Part shown: positions 27,401-40,955 of the stretch, piece after piece
Layout: every line of letters starts with the position of its first letter
Numbering within the stretch: the first letter of the stretch is position 1
Origin: Bagarius yarrelli
Lineage: Eukaryota; Chordata; Actinopteri; Siluriformes; Sisoridae
NCBI GenBank assembly: GCA_005784505.1
Contig: VCAZ01000006.1
Coordinates: forward strand, 10,176,724 to 10,240,723
DNA: 64,000 nt
Reading direction: 5' to 3'
Translations under genes and position numbers: made by a program
Notes under the pieces: generated by a model
The model's database searches: none
What the model was told of the DNA's origin: nothing
Seen by the model: the letters and a program-made list of their open reading frames with translations, nothing else

Positions 27401-30400
27401 AAAGACAGTAAGGCCTTGGACACAGCCCAGCAGTGGCAACTTGGTGGTCCAGGAAACTAAACTTGCAACGATCTGCTCAGCTACAACTTCCACCTTCATC
27501 AAAACATTTTAATCATTTTTTCTCCCTGCAGCTAATTTAATTTACTTCAATTCAGTTTTATTTTTATAGCGCTTTTTACAATGGCGATTGTCACACAACA
27601 TCTTTACACAATCGAAGATATTATGAGATAAAATGAGACAGAAATCAGTTAGTCCCTGATGAGCAAGCCGGGGGCGACGGTGGCAAGGAAAAACTCCCTG
27701 AGATGGAAATATGAAGAAACCTTGAAAAGAACCAGACTCAACAGAGAAAAACAGGTAGCAGGAATTAGGTGGTTACATTGTGTGTGTGAGCAACTTAAAT
27801 CATTAGTCCTTAAAGAACAGCTTAGAGGTTACAAACCAAGCAACAAGACCAATAAACAGACATCCCAAAAGATAATACCTGGCCAGACACAGTAAGTTTT
27901 ACCTGTTACCACCCCCAGCCCGCCATGAAACTGCATTAAACAGGCCGTTATTTATGGTATCTGCATGCTGTATTTATGCAATTGTGGTTGTTCAAAGATC
28001 ACAGGATTTATGAATGTACGGGGTAAAACAGGGGGCCCCAAACTCCAGAGAATTTAGCTCAAACGTTTCCCAACACACATGTCTGTAAATTTTTCATTAT
28101 AATCTTTAGCTAGTGCAGGTGTTTTTAATCTGGGTTGGAGCTAAACATCTGCAGGACACCGGCCCTTTAGGAAAGAGTTTGGTGACTCCTGGGTTAAAAT
28201 GTCAACTCACAATGGCCAGAACTAATCATTTTAATTAGTAAAGTACGAGTATGGTCCTGAAACAACCTAATCAGGATTCTGTTTATCTGGAGTGCACAAA
28301 TCAACCAGCCCCTTAGAGTAAAATTAGCCTTTCGAGAAAAGCGTATAGGCAGGCATTCCTTACAGTATTTGGGTTCTATACTTACAATAACAGTCACATG
28401 ACTGGCTAAAACGTTCACATCCATGATGAAGAGGATGACTTTAATGAAGGCTAGGGAGGCCTTGACGATTTCCCGTGTCCGGCAGGTGAGCAGCAAGCAG
28501 ACATTGTGCAGGAGCTGCTCCAGTGGTGAGATATCTAAGAAGTCTAAAATAAAATAACAGTCATAAGCAGCCCTTTACACACAATCTGGGCAAACAGTAT
28601 TATGCTCATTAGATCGTTATCTCACAATTACAAAGTTGATTACCTTTGTACTGAAACACCAGTCTGGTTAGGGCCAGTACTGTGCAGGTGATCATTGTGA
28701 CTGATCCTGTGAGCCCGATGTACACATGACTCAAGTATTCATCTAAAGCATCTGAAACGTACAAGGATTTCAGTTTTTGTAGCCCAGCACAACATAAATC
28801 ATTAAAGCAACCCACATTTAGCCAGTCACAATATCACTTTAAAAGCCATTTACACTGGAGCTTTATAAAGATATTGGGTGTCTAGTCAGTGTGAAAAAAC
28901 TTGAGAGCCCTGACCTCATCTGACATTAGTGCCCGATCTTATTAGTACTATTGTAGCTAAATGAGCAAATCCCCACAGCCACATTCCAAAATCTATACGA
29001 AAATCTTCTGGAGGAGCAAAAGTATTTTGGAACAGGATGTACCTTGGTCCATATAGTTTACCACCCACCCGTGCCATAGAACAACCTTTAAAACAGGACA
29101 GTAAAATAGCTATAGATTAGACACTAAAAACTTTTAGATGATATTATTAAAGCCTAAATTGTTCCGAGCGTTGGTCTCTAAAGTAACTTTTAAATGAGCC
29201 ATGAAATTCAACATAGCTTTAACACTACATACTGCAATAGAAAAATTAAGTAGTGTGAGTCGAGGTCAATAATTTGCTATGCCAATTTTCATAGACATGT
29301 ATTTATCCTTGGTAAACAGTACAAAAACTACAGTTTGTGCATAAAAGTAGGCTACAGAACTCTTTGCACACAGTATTTGGGAGCATTGTCATGAACATTT
29401 AGTAATTCCTTTTTAATGAAAAAAAATAACTGGAGAAAAAAAATAACTGAAAAAAAAAAAAATTACTCGTCCCTTTAAACACCAATAAAACAATTGTTAA
29501 TATTATACGTGCCAGCAGCTACGGTGGTTCCACCAAAGCAACAACCAACACCATCACAACAGTAACAACAGGTGAGGCACACTTCTGTAGTAGGGCTGCA
29601 CAATATATCGAAATAATAAAATTTTTGCAAATGTGCACACCACAATGGTTTGCGTTATATTAGGGATTTATTGAGACAAATAGTTAGGTATGGTCAAACT
29701 TTTTGGTTGATGTGAACAGTAAGGATGTCAGTTAGGATATACGTGCACGTGTTTGGACATAAGACAATCAACAGGGTGCAAACCTTGATAAGAGCTAATC
29801 TTGAACAGATGAGGTAGCCTGAGGCACCCCCAGCTGCTGCCGACGATTTATTGCCAAAACAAAGAAGCACCTCAAAAATATGGAAGTACTTTTTTTTTTT
29901 TTAAAAGATATGACAACATGCAGAATGAAGTTATATGTAGAACATGTAAATCTTAAGCAGCAATGCAAAGATTTGTACATTGGTTATATATATATTTTTT
30001 AATCTATCAAAAAGATGGCGCACAAGGACCCAACAGTGGCAGCTTGTTGGTGCTGGGACTTTGAACTTCCAATCAACAACATATGATTGAGTGAGTGGTC
30101 AGGACCATCTTATCTCATTGATTTTCTAAGACAAATGTACAGTTTAAATTACTCAGTTTGCTGCGCTTAGTTTAAATAACGCTTAAAAATTTTAAAGGTC
30201 GAGCAAATTTACCTTTAGTGTTTCCACAGAAGCGAATAAAGGCACTGCCGATCTCCACCAGAAGGGAATAGGCATTTTTGCGTGCACCAACAGAGACTTC
30301 CTTTGTGCAAACAATAACCTAATACAAGACATTAATGGCATCATGAACAATTATAAAAAAAAAAAAAAAGACAACAGGATAAATCTGTTGAAACAAAGAA

Positions 30401-33400
30401 CTAGTCTAGGTAAGGAAGAGACTCTGCAGTGTGCAAGCTACCTCAGGGAGAAGTGCAGTGATGAAGTCCTTGTGTTCTTTATTCAGCTGATTCACAATAT
30501 GACTAAGGCACTTCAATCTGGGCTGAATAACAATAGTAAAGGGGAAAAAAGTGCGTTACAGTTATATGAATGTGTGTGTTTTACAGTGTTCAGTTTGATA
30601 TTCCAACAGTGAAGTCCCTGCAGAGCTCTTACACGTTTGGCAGGTGAGGATGCGCTCTTAAGATTATCCAGAAGAACCACTTTGAGCTGTTCCAGATTGG
30701 CCACAACAAAACGCTTACATGGCTCTCTCTCTCCTCCACACATCTCCTCCAACACCCGGTATGCTTTCTTCTGAATACCCGACTCCTTACTCTAAGCAGC
30801 CAGCCACAGACACAAACAAAAACATTAGTTTTGGCTAGCAGTAAGACATATTCAACATAGTTTGAAAGCTAATGTTTATGAGTCATACCTCCAAGTAGGG
30901 TTTGATCTGTTGGTATGTTTGCGTCATTGCCTCTTCATCCACAAACGCAGACATTGCTACCACTATATCCATTATGGTAAGTCTGGTGACACATGTACAG
31001 TAATTAGATAGCATCGTTTACATTCACAGCATTTGGGGCTTTGCTCAGGAGCCCAACAATGGGAAATGTGTGTTACTGGGAATTGTACACCGATCTTCCA
31101 ATTAGCAGTCCAACAGCTTAACTATTAAACTACCACTCCCCCGATTAATGACACTAAACTGTAATGCTTGTTATATTAGAATCCTTCTATTAACTTTTGA
31201 GTTTACCAAATAAATAAAGGCTTTGATTTAATGTCTACATTAAAACAGAAGCTCTGTAATAAACTGTTACATTTTGGGGCCATAATTGGCATTACATTTT
31301 TATAAGCCTTAACTGGCACAACAGCAGTGACAGGATTGAAGTCTGTGTGATGCTGTAAGTGCAGAAAGAGGAATTTATGGCATGTGTACCGTGTAAACTC
31401 TGAGCTGTCAGGGCTGCTGAGCCTCTCCAAGGCTTTTTGTAGAAATGAGCTTACCATCTAAAAAAGAAAACCACAAACCTGCTACTCAGACAGCTTAATT
31501 ACATTTCTTATTTATTTTAATAAAATGTACACAATAAGGTTTACGGCTAAAGAAAAGGAAGTTACCTTGGTATCGGTGATTGTTAAGTAAGCTCTGATGG
31601 TGTCGAGCACAGCCAGCCTGGACGGGTCGCTTTCTCCAGGTGCTAGCTGCTGTGTGTGTACGTTAAACAGAATAGGAAGGAAGTTCTTAGCGAAGCGGCC
31701 CACCTCCGCCTTCTCCTCCTCTGTAGCAAAGGACAAACAGAAATTATTATTTCTCTGTAGGATGCAAGTACAACTACACCCCAATATTTAGTCATATTAG
31801 GTAAAGTAAACAGACGGGCTGTTGTGCCATCAGTATATTTATTTAGCAATTTAATATTTTGTCAATACATGACAAGGATTCCAACATTAAATAAATTAAA
31901 AAAATAAAGGAGATTAGGGGTTGGGGCTCAATTTGGCCAAGTCAGACGTTGCTTATGCAGCCCAAAGGTTTGAATCAACCCATTAATCGATGCAGTATTC
32001 TCAAAATGGTTGTTGTTCACTCTTGTTAATTTTAATATTGTTGTGTTTGATATGGGTAAAGCTAAAAGTGCCAAATAAGTGAGTAAATGAAAAAAAATCT
32101 TTCTCAGGGAAATTCACTACTGATAGAGAGTTTTAAGCGGTAAGATGTATATATACACATATAAAAAGCACCAAATGTGATAAAGCCACAGTTGCCAACC
32201 TGTCTCACAGCTCTTGTTGATGAGTGTACGCAGGGCTTGGTAGATACACGTGCGGAGATCAGGGCGCTCAGTGATGGCCATTCCGAGCGAGCGGGCAATG
32301 CCCTTAAACGAGCTGACCAAATCGGTGGGCTTAGTGCAGAACCCAGGAAGCATTGTCCAGATCTAATGTGAAAAACAAATAATACAAATGCATAAAATGG
32401 TAATTAAACATCTATACAGCTTAGGCAACCTAAAGGTTGCAGACACCCTACCAGCACACCCACATGAGTGTGTCTTTAAACTGTTGTCACAATGTTTAAA
32501 GCACACAGTTATCTAGGCATTACATAATATCTCACTGGAACCAAGAAGCTCAAACACTTTCAGTAAGACAATGTGCACATGGTGTGTTCTGCTTAGTGAG
32601 AAAGAGCCTTGACCTTTGGGATACACTGAAATACCAGACACCTCTGACCTCCTTATCTGACATTTTCACAAGATGTCACTAATACTACTGAGACAAATGT
32701 CCACTACCAAACTCAAAGCTTTTTTTTTAGAATCAGGGAGGTTTTTATAGGCATAGAAGTGTGACAAAACTTGAAAAGGGGTTTTTAAAAAATAAAAATG
32801 TGAGTGTCCCTGATCATATTTTATGTATATTTATGCATGTGTGCTGTTTGAGAGAGGAAACATGTAGCATACGCCCTTATCCTGAGTGATGTACGACTTT
32901 AAAATCATAAGGTGCATGTATTGATATTACCTGCAACTCTAATGTGTGATATACTTTTGCTACCAGCTTCTGTCCTGCCTTCTCCTGTTCATCCGCTAAA
33001 AAGAAAAATCCATCAAATATAAAAAAAAAATATATATTTCAAATTGCAACATGAAGCCAAGTCTATGTGTGCATATTAACTGGAGAGAATCACTAACCTC
33101 TTTGTTTTAAAGTAAGTGCAAGAGGAAGAAAATAAGAGTTGAAATATGCCAGCTGAGTGTTCTTTACGTTGTCTCTGATTACTGGGATTAGCCAGCTGCG
33201 CGGAAACTCCAGGTCGTCACTAAAAAAAAAAGAGTGAACTTTCAAAAACTGGGGTTTCCGTATATAATGAAGCAATTTTAAGCAGTAAAATTAGGAACGT
33301 TAAGGAGTTATAATACAAACATCCAATAACTTTTTGGTGTTCGTTTTGTTCACTTTTATAAATTACTCTAAACCAGTGATTCCCTAACCCTAAACCGTAA

Positions 33401-36400
33401 CCCGTCTCTCACACACACGGGTACTGCGAGTCAGCTTGAGGTAATAAATGTGATGTAATTTACATTTTGTATTTAATTATTTACATATGTTAAAAGTAGC
33501 TGTATAATAAATAATAGATCATTTTACAGTTGGGTCTTACATCACCCTAAAGATGTTTCTTTTTACATTGAAAAAAAAAAAACTAAAAATGGAATCTCTA
33601 TGGTGTTTGTTTAAAGTGACTTACTCGTTCCCAGTGATGAGAAGTGGGACAGCGCTGAGGACCACCTGTGGGCTCATGCTCTCCACTGCAGCACCCACTG
33701 CTAAATCCAACTCGCCACAAAACGGAAACTGCGGTGTGGCACGCAAGTCACTTAGAGACTGCAGACTCTACAAAGCAATAACACACAAACAAAAGCGATG
33801 CAATTAGGTATAACATTAATAACTAAAGCACAGGGTCAGCCATGATACCGTGTCTACGAAGCAGACTGCCCAAGAACCCAACAGCGGCAGCTTAGAGAGG
33901 TGCTGGTATTTAACCCCAGACCTTCTGACCCTAAAGCATTCACTATTGAGCCAGCACAGGCCATAATGAATTAATACAATATGCTATACAATAATACCTA
34001 AACCCAATATGTAAGACTGGTTCTAGCCAGAGTTCTCACCTTTAGCATGACAGGATGGGCTTGCTTTCCTGCTGCTCTATAGAAGCAGCCAAGAATCTGC
34101 AGCACAAACGGCCATGAAGCATGGAAGCGATATGACAAGCCCTCTTCCACAATACTGCAACACAACATAGCACCACAAAAGAGAAGAAATTTGTGAGAAA
34201 AAAAAAGGGATTCTTTGCTTAAAATTAAACTAGGATGTTACATTTAATATAGACTACACCAGAAGATTTAATGCATATTTCTAATATAGAGGGTTAGGCC
34301 AGGAAAATCATTCACCAGCAGTCTTTTTACAAAATATGTACACTGAAAATATCCAGACTCACCGGAACATTTTACAGATGTAAAGGCCGTTACCAGCAGA
34401 TATATTGGGTAGAACAGGCCCGATCTCTGCCATATGAGGGGCCACACACTCATTGATCATGGTCTAGAAAGAAAATTCTGATAAGTTTACACACAGCAGC
34501 ATTACAGCCAATTGAATTCCAAAATTGACAAATTAGCAGACAAGCTGATATTTAAACTAGCCAGGCAATTAGGCTCAGTAGTAAGTAGAGGGGACATGGG
34601 ATTGGCTTTTTAAACCCGTCCCTTTGATTCCTGTCCCACTCACACACATGCATACAAAATTATCCCATCCCACAAAAAAAAAGTTTGCCTCTAGCTTTAA
34701 TTCTGACTCTATTTCAATTATTCTTTTTTCTACAGCTACAAAGAAGCCAACCAAAATTGATTTTATAATTAAAATATATAGTTTATTTACACCAAAATAT
34801 CATTATATCCCAATCACATGATTAATAGTAACAAACAGTAAAAGTGAATGACAACGTTTTTAGAATCGAGCATCCGAATGGAAAATCTAGCTTAAAGACT
34901 TAATACAAATCCCTACACTGCTAAAAATCTGTTTATATAAACTGTGTTAAACATAAATAAAATGATAACATTTTATGTGTAACTTAAGCATGTAAAAATT
35001 GGGCAAACAGATAGTTATTTTAGAAAAATAATAATATGTTCAAAGATTTAACATAACGAGAACATCAATATGAGCAGTAGACAATTAACTACCTCAGTAC
35101 GCTTTATGAGTTTTACACTAGTAGGTAATGATGTGTTGCACTTTAATTAAATTTAAAGCTTAATAACAAGAACACTGATGCTTTTAAGAGAAAAAAACTA
35201 GTATTTCAGGATTATTGCAAAAGTAACAACATAGATGGTACATAATTGACACAAAACGCAACTTTGCTTAATAGAAAAAACAAAACAATAGCACACAAAA
35301 ATTTCTTTTTAACCTACCTTTAGAGTTTGTGTGGCAGCAGAGATGACCTGTGTGTGTGGGGACAGCAGACAGGACATGGAAACGGAAAAGAGGCGAGGAA
35401 GGTGCCCCAGACTCAAAGAGCTCTGTAAGCTAAAAAAGAAGTTTAAAGAATTTATTTTTTTTTCTCATTTTAAACGAATATGTAATTGTAACACCTAATA
35501 AATCTACCTGGATAAATGGATATGGGCTTTCTCCATTACAGCAAGCCAGGCTAGTAGTGGCTGCAGGTCATTTTCACTAGGGATATAATCATACAAAGCC
35601 TAGCAGAAGGGAAAAAAACCAAATTCAAACATACATAGCATAATTTAAAGAAATTAACATCTGCGTGATCCTGCAGCTGTGTCAGCTTTACCGTGATAAT
35701 CTGAGCATTGAGCTCGGCAGACATGGTAGAGGAGCTGGGTTTTCCACTAAAGAGTTTATGGAAGGCCTGCATTGCACTCGCCGTCACTAGCTTTGGACAC
35801 AAGAAAAAAAATTAGTACGACATAGTCACTGTAACCAAAAACAACTGAAAATAGTTATTTATTCCTTACCACATGACTTAGGGTCATCACACGAAGAAGA
35901 GTCTCACAGCATGACTTCACAGAGCTCAGAGGAAATGCAGTAATCACCTCCTTTAGTAGCCCTAGAACATGTAGCGTGGTCGTATCTTCCTTGCTCCCTG
36001 TTGATATTTAAATAATGCAGGAAGGTCAATGACTGACTGTATGCAACACCTGACCAAAGGTGACTGTGCAGACAGAATCTTACCTCCTGCCTGCTCCATC
36101 TCTTTAATGCAGTACTTGGCTGTGGTAGCAGAAGCAGGGTGGTGGCTGGGCGCATTATCTCCAAACATGCACTCGCTGCCACGCAGGATGGCACATACAC
36201 CTTGCTGAGCTGCTTTACGCACCTGCATTAAGGTGCAAACCAGGAATAATTATATTTTACTTAGATAATGAAGGAGATGCGCAATATGAATTTTTGGAAA
36301 ACTATGTGGCTGCAGTGCAGCGATTAAATGAAGGTATTGTGTCTTATGTGCTTGATTTTGATGTTCAACCATTAAAATTAGAAAAAGATTTCAGTGATGT

Positions 36401-39349
36401 GGATCTTATAAAATCATAATGTTAAAATTCTATGGAGGTGTAGGCACCTCTAAAGGCACCTCTACTGACCTTTGGTTTAGAGTGCACGGTGAAGCTAAGT
36501 AGGCCATGATACACCTGCATGGTGGAGGGATAACTCCATACAGAAAGATCCTGCTTCCTCAGCAAAGTGGCCAGGCATGACAAAATCTGCGGGACATAAC
36601 TGTATCATTACAATTGTTGTAAATAAGGAGAGAACAAAAAGCTGGATGATAAGAAAACTGACATGTTTTATCATAGCATTAAAATATTAACTATTTCTGT
36701 CTGATTTTGTTCAACATGCAGAGAAATGCTTTATACGATGTGCTTAAGAAACTAACAAATCTTTGTGATAAATAAATTTGGATTTAAGCTTTTAATAAGC
36801 TAATTAACTTATTCTGTTCAAGGTTGCGACAGGTAAGCCATTGCAGAAATGCACTGTCCGTATCTAAATACAAAAGGAGCTCTAATTCATAAGAACAAAA
36901 GTTTTTGGACTCCTGACAGTCAAAATCAGATATTTTGACCCACCCACTCTTTCTCGTACAATCTCCACACTTATGAGAAGGTTTTCCCACTAGATCACCT
37001 GTGGAGTATTTTTCATTCAGCCACAATAGTATTATTGAGTTCAGATACTAACGTCAATTGAGGAACATTAGTGAGGTTGAGGTCAGGGATCTGCGCAGAA
37101 CATGTGATTTCTTTCAGACCAACTATAACACATCATGTCTTGATAGAGCTCAGGGGTTTTGTGCAAAATAACATGGTAATACTGGAAACAGTGTTGGTGT
37201 CTCTTTTTTAGTAAAGGAATAAAATGATGCCACAACATGTGGCAGAAAATTTTTTTTAGACAAATGTGTGCTTTCAACATTCTGGCAACACACTTATTTG
37301 GATGTGCTGGTGATACACACAAGGTGTTACGCACCTTTGGCCATACAGTGTAGATCAAACTTATGTATTGTAGTTTTTTTGTTTAAAACCGCCGTTTATA
37401 ACCATTAAATAGTATTTAAGTGTATTTAGCTATAATTAGTTCAGTCATTTTGTCCAACATGTAAATAGCTGATATACCAAACCAAACTGAAAACAGGAAA
37501 ATGCAAGAAATATTGAACATACCCATCGAAGACAGGACACACAGTCAGCAGTGGCTTGTTTTGACATGACATCCATCAAAGCCTTTGCTGTGTCTGAGAA
37601 TTTCTTTATCAACACTGGCGTAGGGACCCTACAGAGTCAGAGTACACATTCAATGTTTTGACAGAAACAGCTCTGATAACAAACAAATAAAAAGTATAGC
37701 CTAGTGGCAAGAGGATTCTAGATTAGAGGATTCTAACTGGTTTTTATCAGTTAAACAGAATTGAGCCTGAATTGTTTCCTAATTACCCTTTTACTCCTAA
37801 CCAGTTGCATTTTCCTGTGAAATGTGACTGCTACCATTCAAAATATACCCAAATCAGTACTCGAAACAATTGCAAACCAGCTGTAGGTTATCTAAATTCT
37901 AGATTATGGACTGAATGTAAGCATGACACACCTTTTCATCACCAGGTTGAGAAGGTAGGCAACAGCAGCCAGCGATTCACTGCTCTCAACCGCTTCGAGG
38001 GTCGTCATCTAATACAATAAGGTTACAGAATATTTTTTGCATTTTAAATGTACTAAATTAGGAAAACACAATATAAGTAATGATTGTGGCAGTGAAGCTG
38101 ATCTAGCATTTATTTTTGCAAAATATTAGAGGAAAAAAAAATCAGTTTTAGGGAAATGTTTAAAGGTAAACGATGTATATGAGACCCACCAAAGCAGCAA
38201 AGTATTCTGTTTCTGTCTCCTTTCCACCTTGAGAGCGAATCACCTCTGTAACAGCTGCTAGTACAGCACAGATCTGTAGAATGAACAAAATGAATTTTAA
38301 TGCAAGTCAAGCAGCTTTTACTGTCATTTTTACCATATACAGTTCACAGAGAAATAAAACACAGAGCTACGCAAAACAACACAAAAATAATGCAGTTCAC
38401 GGATACATTAAACTAACAATTAAAGACATTTAATTATATTCAAAATCCTCTTCATTCCTGACACTAACCTCTTTGTGTGCAGCAGAATTGGACTCCCAGT
38501 AACGCTGAACTTTTCTAAACGTCAAATTCGAGCAGTCAGACAGTCCACTCAAAAATGTGCCCGAGGTTCTCTCACTGAAGGCTGCGGTCTCCTCCATCGA
38601 ATCCCCCAAGCAGTCTTTCTTTCTTTCCAGAGAACCCGTCTGAAGCTCATTATGCAGTTTTAAAGCGTCAACCGTAAGATCACTTTTTTCTGTTAGGATA
38701 AATAAATATATAGTTTGGTTAAGATAAATACAGATTTATATTCTACAGAAACATAGGTGCTCATGTGTATTTGCACATTTTCACAGAATATATTTATCGC
38801 TATACAAAGCAAACTGAAAGGTACAGCAAAATCATCCCACCAACTAAATACAACACAATTTAAGTGTAACTAAAAAAAGTGATGCAATTGGAAACGACCT
38901 TCATTACTAATATACTTATACTTTATATTTTATTTTACACACTTAAACTTTCATGTTTACATGTTGGACAGTCGTAGAAAGCATTTTACAGCATGTTGTA
39001 CTGTGTATGAACAAATATGTGACAACTAAAATTCCAAATGCATCAAATTTCCGAGATAAACTTTACATTTTTCATCGTTTTATTTGTAAAACTAAGCGTT
39101 AGTTGTGTGCAGAGAAATAAATACACACTGTGATTTACACTAAAATTACCCACGTGTCTATCGGGGGGGCTGCCCATTTAACTGCGTAAACACATCCAGA
39201 AAACTTTTACCTATCGGCCGGCTGAAAAACCGACTTCTGGCAGCTTGTCGATATCGACTCGTCTGTGGGTTTGAATCGCTGCTGTGTCCTTTCTTCCATC
39301 GCTTTAGTTTTTGAGCTGTTCCAGACCGAAGTTTACCGGATTTCACCAT
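24404..39349 (-). CDS. rrp12: RRP12-like protein, ribosomal RNA processing 12 homolog, complete, 34 exons
   Basis: Nucleolar HEAT/ARM-repeat factor for maturation and export of both ribosomal subunits. Minus-strand exons in transcript order: 39349-39211, 38689-38469, 38273-38190, 38008-37932, 37628-37523, 36586-36470, 36222-36084, 35997-35870, 35790-35692, 35599-35508, 35429-35318, 34463-34363, 34154-34040, 33767-33625, 33219-33098, 32995-32931, 32362-32200, 31720-31566, 31457-31390, 30982-30889, 30791-30633, 30522-30442, 30318-30213, 28751-28644, 28543-28386, 27152-27061, 26957-26799, 26640-26474, 26340-26230, 25613-25567, 25479-25407, 25274-25207, 24675-24593, 24506-24404. All junctions keep phase, giving 3855 nt and 1284 aa (human about 1297, also 34 exons). 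The N-terminus (KLKRWKKGHSSDSNP) and C-terminus (DPYAYIPLKKAQLNRRKKAK) are diagnostic. Repeat-domain signatures include ALYDYIPSENDLQPLLAWL and EFPRSWLIPVIRDNVK. An acidic segment lies before the basic C-terminal tail. No intact-gene defects seen. Confidence 0.97.
25818..25937. repeat. Foldback hairpin in rrp12 intron 29
   Basis: The 19-base arm at 25840-25858 is the exact reverse complement of 25892-25910. The similarity continues outward with small gaps to about 25818 and 25937, making arms of over 40 bases around a 33-base loop. It sits in the 0.6 kb intron between exons 29 and 30. It could be a tiny MITE or a structured RNA; it has no coding potential. Confidence 0.8.
27243..27400 (+). 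repeat. Dispersed teleost repeat, copy 1, in rrp12 intron 25
   Basis: GGGGTCACCAATCTCGGTCC, then GAGGGCTGGTGTCC and later ACAGGTGTGTTAAGGC. A second copy of the same family lies at 28028-28194. This type of sequence (gene-poor, ends GGTCC...GGACC) is common in teleost genomes as a non-autonomous element. Confidence 0.65.
27540..27740 (+). repeat. Dispersed repeat with the GGCGACGGTGGCAAGGAAAA core
   Basis: It begins AATTCAGTTTTATTTTTATA and GCGCTTTTTACAATGG and holds ATGAGCAAGCCGGGGGCGAC and GCAAGGAAAAACTCCCTGAG. From memory this is a very common teleost dispersed sequence. It lies between the two copies of the flanking repeat family. The short open frame across it is not a gene. Confidence 0.65.
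28028..28194 (+). repeat. Dispersed teleost repeat, copy 2, in rrp12 intron 25
   Basis: Same family as 27243-27400. The end is well preserved (GGAGCTAAACATCTGCAGGA, CACCGGCCC, GTTTGGTGACTCCTGGG); the middle has diverged. Confidence 0.65.
28752..30212 (-). other. rrp12 intron 23
   Basis: 1.46 kb intron. It contains a GGGCTGCACAATATATCG tract (about 29592) of a common fish repeat and a SINE-tail fragment (about 30015-30090, CCAACAGTGGCAGCTTG and GGTGCTGGGACTTTGAAC). The rest is AT-rich, with nothing I can name. Confidence 0.6.
31018..31143 (+). repeat. SINE/MITE-like repeat in rrp12 intron 19
   Basis: Degenerate copy: TTTACATTCACAGCATTTGG, GCTCAGGAGCCCAACAATGG and the tail AGTCCAACAGCTTAACTA, ACTACCACTCCCC. 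Same family as 23219-23410, internally shortened. Confidence 0.6.
32840..32900 (+). repeat. Head fragment of the SINE/MITE-like family in rrp12 intron 16
   Basis: Only the head (TAGCATACGCCCTTATCC, then GAGTGATGTACGA) is recognisable, about 30 bases from exon 16. Confidence 0.4.
33855..33960 (+). repeat. Tail fragment of the SINE/MITE-like family in rrp12 intron 13
   Basis: CCCAACAGCGGCAGCTTAGA, GGTGCTGGTATTTAACCCC and GCATTCACTATTGAGCCAGC match the tail of the repeat at 23219-23410. Confidence 0.55.
36894..37352. mobile_element. Non-autonomous TIR element in rrp12 intron 5
   Basis: The left end AAAAGTTTTTGGACTCCTGA is the imperfect inverse of the type of right end seen here, CCTTTGGCCATACAGTGTA. 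The shorter copy at 45626-45954 shares both ends. This is the ACTATATGGCCAAAAG...TTTGGACACC family of Tc1/mariner-like elements in fish. It has no transposase. Confidence 0.65.
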
Positions 39350-39480
39350 TTTGGAGAGAGTAATGATTCCTCAAGCGCTCAGCCACGCTTTCTCCCCGGC
39401 CTTCACGTCGCACTTTGGATGTCGTCATCACTATGCGCCGTCTCGCGCGACTGACTCTGTTACGAAACTGTATCTGCTAT
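39350..39480. promoter_or_regulatory. rrp12 promoter / 5' UTR region
   Basis: The 130 bases upstream of the rrp12 ATG are the most CpG-rich nearby (for example GCGCCGTCTCGCGCGACTGA at about 39434). This suggests a small CpG promoter for a housekeeping gene. No start site is defined. Confidence 0.45.
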
Positions 39481-39560
39481 ATATTTATTATACAACAAAC
39501 AACTAGAAAATATAAAACCAAAATGGCATTAAAATTGAAAATATGCTTATATATAGCAAA

Positions 39561-39567
<7 letters not shown>

Positions 39568-39623
<56 letters not shown>
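39568..39623. repeat. (TA)n microsatellite
   Basis: About 28 uninterrupted TA units between rrp12 and zdhhc16. Confidence 0.92.
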
Positions 39624-39628
<5 letters not shown>

Positions 39629-40715
39629 TTTAGGTTTTTTTATTATAGAAACATAACGACTTTTATTGTATTATGCTAATAAAAATATATGGCTGGGAGC
39701 AACAACGGTAGTTCGTTTTATTAGTAGTAACAATACAAACAGTAATGTAATAGTATTTTTGTTGCACAATGAGTGTGGGTGGGGGCCAACCTCATATTCT
39801 TTCATAGGGCCAAAATTGATAGTGGCATCCCTGATAATTGCACTAGGTGTTTAGAGTAGGAAAAAGTTCTGCACAGAGCCTGAACCTTTGCCAATCAACC
39901 CCTCTGAATACAGGCATGAAAATCTAGTGAGATTGCATTTTTTTGTTTTTGCACTACGGAGACTAAATCTGGAAAATCTGGTGTCCTTATAAATTTGGCA
40001 ATACAGTCTGTTTCTCACATAGATCATAATCTTGGATAGCAACGAATTTACAGATGAGCATAATATTAACAAAAATCATTCAGACAAACTTTTTCCATTG
40101 TAAAACTTTAAAGAAAGTATTATCCACATATTACTAAAAATTACACTTTAAATAGTATACTCAGACATCACATTGTTTGATTTAAAGAATTAACATTGTT
40201 TTAAATAGGTAATGTTCTATTAGTTAAAAGGGATTTGCATAATGATAAACACTTTGTTATATTAGTGTTGTACAAATATAAATATATTTTTGGATAAGTT
40301 TACCCTGTTTAAAATCAAATTATTTCCAATCTACCTTTGTATTAAAGCAATACTGAATTTTGTAGATTAAAACATTTAAACGGGTTTTAGGGATAGAATA
40401 TAAAAATACCTTTTAGTTGTGGTGATTACAGTATTAAATGAATGTGACCAAAGTTTTATAATGAGCTTAATACCATACGATAAAAGGAAGATAGTTTATT
40501 TTTAAACATTAAAAAACACTCAAAAAAATGTAGTAGCCACCAGCAAAAAAAAAAAAAACCCAAAACAACCCACCACCCTGTGCATTCGTTAAAACCACAG
40601 ACATTCATTTTATAACTGTTCCTCCCCAAATATGCAGACATTTTATATAGTTACAGGTTTACACACAGAAAAATAAAATAAATATCAAGGGTATAAAACA
40701 TGGACAATAAGTCAT

Positions 40716-40955
40716 CAGTGATCAGCCATAACATTAAAACTATCTGCCTAAAAATGGGTAAGTTCCCATTATCAAGTTACCCTTCTTTCCTGCCTAATGT
40801 AGCCCCACATCTTGACAGGTCCCATGGTCTATCATTATGTGTAGTTTTCATATAAAAGGGAGCACAGCTCCACACCATGTCCTCTAACATCAGATCCATC
40901 CTCTGAAAGTGAGTGTCAAATAAATATATTGACATAATCCTCGTCATCATAATGT
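40716..40955. mobile_element. Remnant of a Tc1/mariner-like element
   Basis: The left end GTGATCAGCCATAACATTAA, followed by AACTATCTGCCTAA, matches the terminal repeat of a very common fish Tc1-like family, as I remember it. A short inverse (CATCATAATGTTAAA) lies near 40948. The interior is mostly deleted. Confidence 0.6.

Noticed and set aside
30517..30522. Alternative rrp12 exon 22 acceptor at CCCAG (exon start 30517)
   Set aside because: It needs a non-GT donor upstream; the acceptor at 30524-30523 with the CGT|GTAAG donor gives SPAKR-PRLKC in frame.
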